From: Phallus indusiatus
Lineage: Eukaryota; Basidiomycota; Agaricomycetes; Phallales; Phallaceae
DNA: 64,000 nucleotides
NCBI GenBank assembly: GCA_027605045.1
Contig: JAQFWX010000017.1
Span: forward strand, 744,001-808,000
Direction of reading: 5' to 3'
Part shown: one piece after another, positions 56,531 through 64,000 of the stretch
How the letters are laid out: each line of letters starts with the position of its first letter
Position numbering within the stretch: the first letter of the stretch is position 1
Notes under the pieces: generated by a model
Told to the model about the DNA's origin: nothing
The model's input: only the letters and a program-made list of their open reading frames with translations
Database searches by the model: none
Program-made: the position numbers and the translations under genes

Positions 56531-58748
56531 TCAATTCTTGATATCATGTGTGATTTTCGGCTTGCGACTTTTTCGGGACTTGGCGGTACCAGCCGCCTTT
56601 CGTGCAGCAAGCATTTCAAGCAAGAGCGGCTTAATACCTTGAGTAGCGGATGGCCATCGAGCTAGGAAAGCAGCGTCGTTTTTCCCGCAACTGCTCGGCC
56701 GAAATCTTTGTGAATTAAATAAGTGTGAGAAGCAATCAAAGATACTGACTTGTTGAACTCCAAGGCTACCAGCATGCGCTGGCGATATTTTTCTGCAATT
56801 GCCAAATTTTTGGTCCATGCAGACGGCCAGTCCTTTAATGGCAACCCGTTTGCCGCAGATGGGTCTCCATCTTCCCACTGTTGTACGAAACATTTCCATC
56901 GCTCTCCAGGTGAGACAGAGCCGGGTATATTTGGTATGTACACTCCCGGTGGCAAAGGATTTTTTTTCGGTGCGCTTGCATTGTTCTTTTGTTTGGGTGA
57001 TGGATCAATTGTTGAGACAGACTTGCTAATCCCTTTAGGGTCATGATCCGCTATGCGCTGTGGATAAGGTTGCGAAGAAACTGTCGAATGAAGATGTGAA
57101 ACTGGACCTTGTGACTGTACAACGCGAAGAACACTCGAGATGACCGAGTGTGTAATGTTATGCTGAAGACTGTGAGTGACTGTTTTTAATTCACTCAGCG
57201 TGATTGGTTTCATATCTTGATGCTCGGCCATGAACGAGACATGTGATTCAACCGGATGGGGCCTTAGATCGTTCCCGTGGTTTTCTTCATAGTAATACAG
57301 TTCATCGAGTAGGTAGCGGATTAGAGTATCACGCTAATTATTATCAATGTCAATAAAACTCAAAAAAGGCAAATTGAATAGAAAAATATTTTACATGTTC
57401 ACCTTCGGCCCATCCTCCCCACCAACGGATCACAGCCAAAGTCCATCGCTTTCCAACTGGTGCATACATAAACCGATACTGTGCACCTCCACGGCGGAAA
57501 CAGTGAGTCGTCAGGTTCGTCTCTGTCAAATTAATACCAGCTGACTGTGCAAAATAAATAATCCATTTCTGAACTGTGTCATGCGACATTGGTGATTTAA
57601 TTTGGATAAGACCATTACTACTAATTGATGGGAAAAGGAAGTCTTCCGGATCAAGGGGTCGGCCATATACAAACTCAAGGAACTTGAGCCAGATGAGCAT
57701 GTGTTTGTCGACATCAGCGGCTGGTAACTCTGGTTGAGGGTAAATTTCGTACATGTGTCCACGAAGCTCCTGCTCTTTATTCAGTTTGTTCTGCCAATTT
57801 TTGCGAAGCTCCAATGAAACCTTCCAATGTGGAATTTGCAATCCATCATCAGAGATGCAGCCAAAACGAAGGTGACGGAACTGTAATTTCAAAGTTTCAA
57901 AATTCCTGTACTCCTTTTTGAACAATATTCTTTTTTAAAAAATAAATAAATAAAATCCATACCTTGTCCATAATGTCCAGCTAAAAGAAGAAAAAGCCTG
58001 CCAGCCAAGATGCAAGTGGAGAGATTTCTTGTCTTCAGTGGTTAAGGAAGCGAAAGTGGGAAAGGGAAGGTCGAGAGGGCACTGCTGCAGAGAAAACTCA
58101 TAAATCTTCTGAAGGTAATCATATGACATTGCCCCAGAATGTCTGCGCACACCCTCTGCACCATGTTTTTTCTTGACAGTGTGAACAACATCCATAACAA
58201 TAGTCGAGTTTGCTGGATTTCCAACACCATAACCTTTTTTTTCGTTCCACTGCCATGTCCCTTCATATCTCCCCTCAACATCCCTTTTATCAAGTCAAAA
58301 AAAAAATAAGATAAAGATAAAAATAGAAAAAAACTTGCGAATTATCCCAGTAATGCTTGAATGCAGCATGTATGCCGTCAGCTGTAGAGGCTCCCAGGTC
58401 CTCTTCAAAGCACTTGAAAGCGATAAATGTTGCTACGGCCCATGGTGACGCTCGAGAAGGGATGGAGTCGAAGGCCTTCACAAGGTCTGAATGTGTCCAC
58501 TTTTTGTCTGTCATCTCAGTGGCACTCCCAGGTGGGTCTTCAAACGGATTGAGTTTGTCTTCATTTGTGAGGACAGATGTGAGCCATTCTTTTGCACGTT
58601 GGATGTGTCCTTGATAACTTTTCAGTGTGTTTGTTGCTGTGCCGTGCTTCTTTTTGGCAGCCTGTCTGACTGCCTCCAGTTTAGTGAGAGATAGAGACTC
58701 CTTGAGTGCCGGTTTGCGAGTATTCGTCCTGTGCTTAGTTGGTGACAT
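56531..58748 (-). CDS. Crypton tyrosine recombinase with GCR1_C DNA-binding domain
   Basis: Five exons (58748-58339, 58283-57963, 57929-57395, 57333-56750, 56705-56531) give an uninterrupted 674 aa protein. ATG 58748 (MSPTKHRTNTRKPALK). The C-terminal catalytic part has the HxxR motif in NLTTHCFRRGGAQYRFM, then LAVIRWWGGWAEGEH and the Tyr-rich IRYLLDELYYYEENHG with the candidate nucleophile. A GCR1_C-like domain follows (YIPNIPGSVSPGERWKCFVQ, WEDGDPSAANGLPLKDWPSA), then a basic tail (KSRKSRKPKITHD). Cryptons are DNA transposons moved by circular intermediates. Intron 1 uses a GC donor (GCAAGT). It lies 174 bp from the chromovirus; element ends cannot be fixed because Cryptons lack terminal repeats. 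No disabling mutation seen, so it may be active. Confidence 0.88.
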
Positions 58749-58989
58749 TCTCGAAGCAGCGTCCACGATGCCACGAGCTGGTTACAGCGAACGGGGTATG
58801 GGGAGGGGGGTAAAAAAAATTTTCTTTCGCCCGTTGAAATTTGGACCCGTTACGATCACTGGGCCGGCGCAAGGCTGTAAGTCATGACGCGAGCTGGCTC
58901 AATTTTTTTGCATGTTTCAGAATCAGTAGGTTGCGGAACAAAATGTTATTCAAACAGGGAATAAAAAATCTGATCCGTTTATTTTACTA

Positions 58990-59600
58990 CTAAACTCTTG
59001 TATGTGTACACTGGAATGTACAGACCGGGTGAGATCGTCGGCTACAAGCTTTTCACTGCCTGAGGCAGAAGAAAATCAGCATGAAAATTGAATGAAGTGA
59101 AAAGCACTTACCACACATCCCTCCTGAGAGCGAGAACAATTCCATTCCTATGCTACAGGCATGCTTATTAGCTGATTTTGTGTCAAGGAGAGAAAGAAAC
59201 TGACATACCAATCTTGCTGGGGGTTTTTCCTACACCAGGGTGAGAAGCAAATGAGAAACAAGCGTCGGGAATAAGACAGGTACCAAACATTTTCCGTCCA
59301 AACTCCTGGACTCACAATTGAATCATAACTGTTAAATATTTTATTTACCTACTTTGTTTTAATGCCAGCCGTTAATTCATAAGTCCCGGAACTGTTGAAA
59401 AGAGTTGTGATCACGAGTGATTTAGCTGGTTTAAGGACATCTGGCACGGATTTAACAACTCCTGCAATCTTAAATCAGAACATAAGGATACAGATGCTGA
59501 AGTAAAGCGAGCGGAAGATATCTTAGCTTAGCCTTGTGACGTCTCAAAAAAAAGGCGACTGGTCTTGGTTGTTTGAATGGAGCCTATGCGCAACTGCCGA
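58990..59600 (-). other. possible spliced gene, unrecognised
   Basis: Several short minus-strand stretches bounded by plausible splice sites read like coding: VVKSVPDVLKPAKSLVITTL, FNSSGTYELTAGIK, HPGVGKTPSKI, GMELFSLSGGMC and SEKLVADDLTRSVHSSVH. I could not assemble a complete model or name a family. Confidence 0.3.
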
Positions 59601-59889
59601 TAATTCAGTTTAAACAGAAGCGAATACATGTAAATCTCACCCTTTTCTGGATTCTATTCTCCTGTCCTTTTTTGCTCTTCTGTCCGTGTTCCATATTAAA
59701 TTTGGAAAAATACAGTGACAATAGGCCTAAGCTCACTTGACCAAAAAGGCAGAAGCTGTCTAACTGAACAGTGGAGCAACAGATAATGGTCGGAAATTCA
59801 TTCAATTTGGGTGCGAGTCGGTTATTTTGTGGTCATAACAAATATATTGTTGATGTATGAAGAACACTAAAATAAAATGAATTGTAATA

Positions 59890-60287
59890 CACTGGAGACA
59901 TAGGATAGTTTGCTTGACATGCAAACCATCAAGCAGACTTTGAACAGAGACCAAGTTTGCTTAGAGTTTCCTACTGTTTCAAACTTTGTACAAACTCTCA
60001 ATTTGATCAGAGTTTACTTGGGTAAGCAGATTTTATACAAATTTTCTGACAAATCTTAATTGAATGTTATGTGGATGTTATGCAGATGCTGAACAAGCAA
60101 TCTGCTCAAGGTTTTCACACAATTTGCATCAAAATCTATTCATAAGATGCTTAGCCAAGCAAACTTCTATCAAACCCAAAGTCTTCACAAAGTTTGATTG
60201 ATCCAGAAAACCTTGAGTAAACTGGGTCTCTGCTTGAAGTTTGCTTAATGGTTTGCATATCAAGCAAACTTTCCTATGTCTCCAGTG
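59890..60287. mobile_element. 398 bp MITE, copy 2 (inverted)
   Basis: Same length and termini as the copy at 15596 but in opposite orientation, with ATA on both sides. The two interiors look roughly 90% identical by eye. Confidence 0.9.
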
Positions 60288-60605
60288 ATAGAAATTATCT
60301 TGCGAATTATCTTGCGAAAACTGAGTATTTATGAATTGAAAAAACAGCAAAAATAGCAAAAAAAAACAAGAGCAGAAACTCACCTGTAGACACTGAGAAG
60401 TTATAAATCAATCAAATATTTTGCAGCATGAGTCTGTTAATTTACTATTGTTCATCGTGAATGCAAGTAATGTTGTGATGGCAGGCGCAGGCGACTCGCA
60501 AGTGCGTGATTACACAATTACATAAGGATCCTAGCGTTAAGAGTTGTCCCGATTTAACTAATTATTTTCTTCAATATTAGTTATCATAGGGACTTACTCT
60601 AATAA

Positions 60606-60877
60606 CAGAGGCGCTTAACGCCTCTGGCTCGCCGCGACGTGGCGAGCCATTATGTAATAACTATACATTAGTAGTAGCTACGCGCGTGCTGATTCAGCAC
60701 GCGCAACTTGTTTTACTCCACAAAGAAAATACAGCACTTTGGTCTGTTACTTGTGGTGTGAAACTACAGCGTGATATAAACTGTGTACCGCAAGCGGTAC
60801 ACTATAAAAAGTAACGAAACGTTACATCTTTTTTAACACCAAAGGCGTTAAAAACAACCCGCCGCTGTATTACAGCG
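60606..60877. repeat. Hairpin array, locus F (largest)
   Basis: Perfect hairpins: 60606-60613/60619-60626, 60625-60633/60641-60649, 60682-60692/60694-60704 (11 bp arms, 1 nt loop), 60783-60791/60794-60802, 60811-60816/60820-60825 (GTAACG/CGTTAC, as in locus B) and 60863-60869/60871-60877. A near-perfect TTTTTAACACC/GGCGTTAAAAA lies at 60830-60851. Spacers carry TTATGTAATAACTA and ACATTAGTAGTAG. Confidence 0.75.
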
Positions 60878-60908
60878 CTTTCACTTATGTAATGCGCGCG
60901 CTTACATA

Positions 60909-61214
60909 CTAGACCCATTTCGCCTTTGATCTTGCGCGCACGATATCTGAACGAATTCTCAAGATTTCAGCCCAAAATTTTAACGGTAGCTTCCTATTGA
61001 TGTTCTCTAGCATATGCACTAATTTTATTCCCAGAAAATATGCTTTTTCGTCTTCGCCAGAAAACAGGCCGGCATGGAACTCCTGCGCAAACAAACTCAT
61101 CATTTTCGAGGTGCAGGATGGATTAGAGGTGGGGGAATATGAGAGGGAATGATTTATTAGCAAGCTGTGATGTTGGAAGATTATGGTTTTGTGAGTATCC
61201 ACCAGTATTCTCAA
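60909..61214 (-). other. 101-codon open frame, doubtful
   Basis: Open frame with some hydrophobic/charged alternation (AYFLGIKLVHMLENINRKL), but no recognised family or neighbour logic. Confidence 0.2.
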
Positions 61215-61429
61215 ATTATCACTTTTCTCATCACTTTTTTCATGTGCAGTTGTAAACTTTTAATCTAGATTATATCGACATGGATTGTAGATTATATGAT
61301 TGTCATGTACTTCAATAACTTGATATATTTTGCATTAGTACTAATTCGCGAACGTCTGAAACTGGACGAGAGTAAAAAGCTTATGTAACCCTATAAGCGA
61401 GGGTCGCATTCTTGTCTTCTAGTTCTTCC

Positions 61430-63125
61430 ATGGGATCCAAAACTGCACCTTCGACTCGTAGACGACTTAAAACACAAGCAAATAAAGAAAAAGCAGCTGC
61501 CAAAACCAAGCCCACGAGTACTAAAGTTCGATCTAAATCGCGTGACACATTGTCTGATCTTGAGAAGAGACTGGCGGATGATGCAGCAGAACTCGAGGTC
61601 TCTGATGATGCTCAATTAGTTCCTCTTCCTGACGAAGAGGATGATGAGCTTTACGAGGAAACAGAGATGTCCGAAAAGCCTCAAAAAGCTCCCAAAAAGG
61701 CACCGGGTCTAGGCTCAATAATTGATGAATTGGGTATGTTGTATTCTTTGTTCCATGATCTTTTCTTACTAAGTACCTACCAATTTAGACATTGAAATAT
61801 ATGTTCCACAAGGCCATAGACAGGGCCATCAACGAGTCTGTATCAAACCCAGCTTAGACTGGCCATCAGTTCGTGAGATAATATATCAAAATGTTGGATG
61901 TGTGAATGTGCCATTGAAGCCTGAATTGCAGTGGAGATTTGAACGAAAGAATTCAAAGACAGTCAACCTTGAAAGAGAAGTTGATTGGATTGGGATGAAA
62001 ACTGGATTCTATAAAGAACAAAAGAAAAAAGAGCCCAGTGATCTAATGATCGTAATTGATGATAGTGTAAGATAATTTGGTTTTCAATTTGTTATATTAT
62101 TATTCCCACACCTTTATTATTTATTAGTATATGGAAGCTATCCGGAAAAAACTTTCCGGAAAGGGCTCTGATAGCAGACTTGCTACCATACATGGAAAAG
62201 GCAACTGGAAGAAGCTACTAGATTTGGACCTTGGCGCTGACGAGACTTCTAATAATGATAGCATGGTTCCGGATGAAATTGGTGGGAAAAAACTTACTGA
62301 AGAAGAATGTAATAATCTTCTTCTTCGAAAGCTATCTTCCTGCGAAAATTGTCCACATGCATCCGGAACCTATTGTCTCAAAACAGAGACTAATGCACAT
62401 GTCCGATTCACCACAGTTCAAATCCGGTCATGGGCAAAGTCTTGGGTAAGATCTACTTCTATTTACTTTTATTTTTATTATACTGATAAGTTTTATAGGC
62501 TATGGGAACGTTGGGAGTAACTGCTGACAAACCTCCGAACACACCTTTGTATGCACATTATCACACGGCCCCATCGAATGCAAAAGTTGACCCACCGAAA
62601 AATCATGTGACGGTTGACAAATCCTTTACCAAAGTTCCCGCAATCTCTTCTACCGAACCTGCATCATCTGTGCCGGCAACATCTAGTCCCGACTTACAAA
62701 CACTCTTGATGTCTCAATTGCTTCAGCTTCAGCAAATGCAGATGATGCAGAGCTTTCTCGGATATGGTTCCCAGACTGGTAGTCAAGGTCTCAACCCGAT
62801 GGCATTCACCGGTCAAGGCATCAATCCTATGTCATCATTTATGACACAAGCGCTGACTAGTTTCCAAACCTGCAATGCTACTGGCCAAGAGAATGCCATG
62901 GAGTTTTCCGAGCTTTTCGAACATATCCAATCCACAAGTTCCGGACCGGTGAAAAGAGACCTCAGCAAAATGATAGTTCAGCTGAAGGATGCCGGAATCT
63001 ATCAAATCAATGAATTAGGGTTATTCAGTGATAAAGAACTTGTGGATGATGTAGGAATGCTTTTGGGTGATGTGAAATGGCTTCGTGTTGAGGTGCAGAA
63101 AGTCCTTCAGAACACACAATCTTAG
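61430..63125 (+). CDS. unknown 508 aa protein paired with a transposase
   Basis: Four exons (61430-61733, 61789-62066, 62128-62445, 62499-63125), all GT-AG and in phase. ATG 61430 starts a basic, Lys-rich region (KTAPSTRRRLKTQANKEKAA), then an acidic stretch (PDEEDDELYEETEM). A central region holds IEIYVPQGHRQGHQRVCIK and a Cys cluster (CENCPHASGTYC) that could bind zinc. A Gln/Met-rich middle (QLLQLQQMQMMQSFLG) follows. The end (HIQSTSSGPVKRDLSKM, LKDAGIYQINELGLFSD) resembles a small helical SAM-like bundle. I do not recognise the family. It ends 47 bp from the stop of the convergent transposase gene, so the two may belong to one element, with this protein as an accessory DNA-binding factor (inference). 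Confidence 0.7.
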
Positions 63126-63172
63126 TCTACCACTGTTGAATTTTTTCAATGGAGATATATTACATCTATTTT

Positions 63173-64000
63173 CATACATAATTTGAATGCCTAAACCATC
63201 CTTCTGCATGCTCTGATGAAACTGTAGCTAATGTATCAGAAATGAAGGCTTTCACAGCATCTTCATTCTTGGAGTCAAGCACTGCGCGAAAAGCATCTCC
63301 ATGACGACTAATCATCTTCTTCATATATGAAAAACACTCTTCAATAGGGTTAAAATCCGGTGAATATGGTGGCAGATACAGGAGTTTGATACCCCTGTAA
63401 ATAAGTCAGAAGGTATCCCGGTAATCAAAGGAGATAAAGTGATCAAACCTTTCTGCGCACATTTCTTCTACCCCTTCAACATGATGAATGGCACAATTGT
63501 CCATAACTAATACACTTCGTTCTTCCGGATAAGGATTCATAATATCTAAAAGGTCAGAAAGAAATCCTTGAAAAGATTCACCATCAAAGGACCCTCGTTT
63601 GATGTGAACATGTATGATGCCATCAAGTGTAAGTGCAGGTAAAACTGAGTACCTAAGAAAGTATCAAAAGTAAAATTCAATTAGCAAAAAACTGCGCACC
63701 TTTCTCCCCGTTGAAACCGGGTCTGTTTGGTAGCACGCTGACCCTTCAATGCCCGTCCCATTTGCCTATAACCCGTGTGCACATTGATAGCACTTTCATC
63801 AACAAACACCAGCCGGTCAGCAGTCTCTTCGCCAATGTTGAATAAGAAGTGTTGGCGACGTGTTTCACAACGTTCCAGAGCAATCTTCGACAACTAAAGA
63901 CAGTGGTAATTCAGCCCTGAAACTCAATGTTCGTATCACTTACCTTTTTCGTTGTATAGCCCAAGTTCTTCAGTGTATTATGGACTGTTGATAAAGAACA
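63173..64000 (-). CDS. DD34E transposase (Tc1/mariner, IS630-type), N-terminus off the right edge
   Basis: Exons >64000-63944, 63893-63700, 63652-63449 and 63394-63173, joined by 44-54 bp GT-AG introns, all in phase. The protein starts (as seen) with the end of a helix-turn-helix (STVHNTLKNLGYTTKKL) followed by the DDE core: RLVFVDESAINVHTGYR (first Asp), ERSVLVMDNCAIHH (second Asp) and LYLPPYSPDFNPIEECF (Glu), with 34 residues between the second Asp and the Glu. It ends GWFRHSNYV, stop at 63173. No defects in the visible 220 residues. Typical DDE_3 transposase, possibly active. Confidence 0.9.

Noticed and set aside
56531..58748. Starship-type captain recombinase
   Set aside because: The sequence has the GCR1_C-associated Crypton pattern, not the DUF3435 captain pattern, and there is no cargo region.

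Overview
Nuclear DNA of a filamentous basidiomycete, most likely an Agaricomycete. Host genes are dense and cut by many 45-65 bp GT-AG introns (a few GC-AG). The mobile DNA is typical of that group: self-priming chromoviruses (Ty3/Gypsy), a Tad1-type LINE, a GCR1_C-type Crypton, hAT-like and Tc1/mariner-like small elements, and a DD34E transposase. I could not run searches, so family calls rest on motifs I recognise. Spliced models were built by hand from reading frame, splice sites and family motifs.

Layout. 1-5.5 kb is a host gene block: PhoD-like phosphatase (-), a small NIF3-type domain protein (-), RNase P/MRP subunit POP5 (+), a frameshifted gene remnant (-) and an SRPK-like kinase (+). 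7-19 kb is a transposon graveyard with exact boundaries. A mariner-type MITE holds a 7.7 kb chromovirus, which itself holds two solo LTRs, a hAT-like MITE and a 288 bp hairpin-array insert. Next to it a 395 bp solo LTR holds four later insertions. 21-34 kb is a second host block: DAL5-type MFS transporter, SelO, an OMA1-like peptidase, SVF1, a beta-lactamase-fold hydrolase and a CmcJ/AsaB-like oxygenase. 35.9-38.4 kb has poorly resolved small genes and a WSS1-like gene with frameshifts and an altered catalytic His. At 38.5-49 kb an F-box gene is split by a 9 kb LINE with a 17 bp target duplication, and that LINE carries a second, 5'-truncated LINE. 50.4-56.4 kb is a second chromovirus with identical LTRs but many frameshifts. 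56.5-58.7 kb is an intact Crypton gene. 61.4-64 kb is a tail-to-tail pair: an unknown 508 aa protein and a DD34E transposase running off the right edge.

The least explained signal is a scattered class of hairpin arrays: runs of short perfect inverted repeats with 1-8 nt loops, separated by AT-rich spacers with recurring words (TAGTAGT, TATGTAAT, TGTAACG). I see them near 13.9, 17.8, 34.7, 35.1, 49.6 and 60.6 kb. The 13.9 kb copy lies inside a retrotransposon gag gene between 8 bp near-identical direct repeats, and removing it restores the gag frame, so at least that one inserted as a unit.

Two cautions apply to broken genes here. Many frameshifts fall in homopolymers, especially in the youngest repeats, so some may be assembly errors. 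Splice junctions are predictions.
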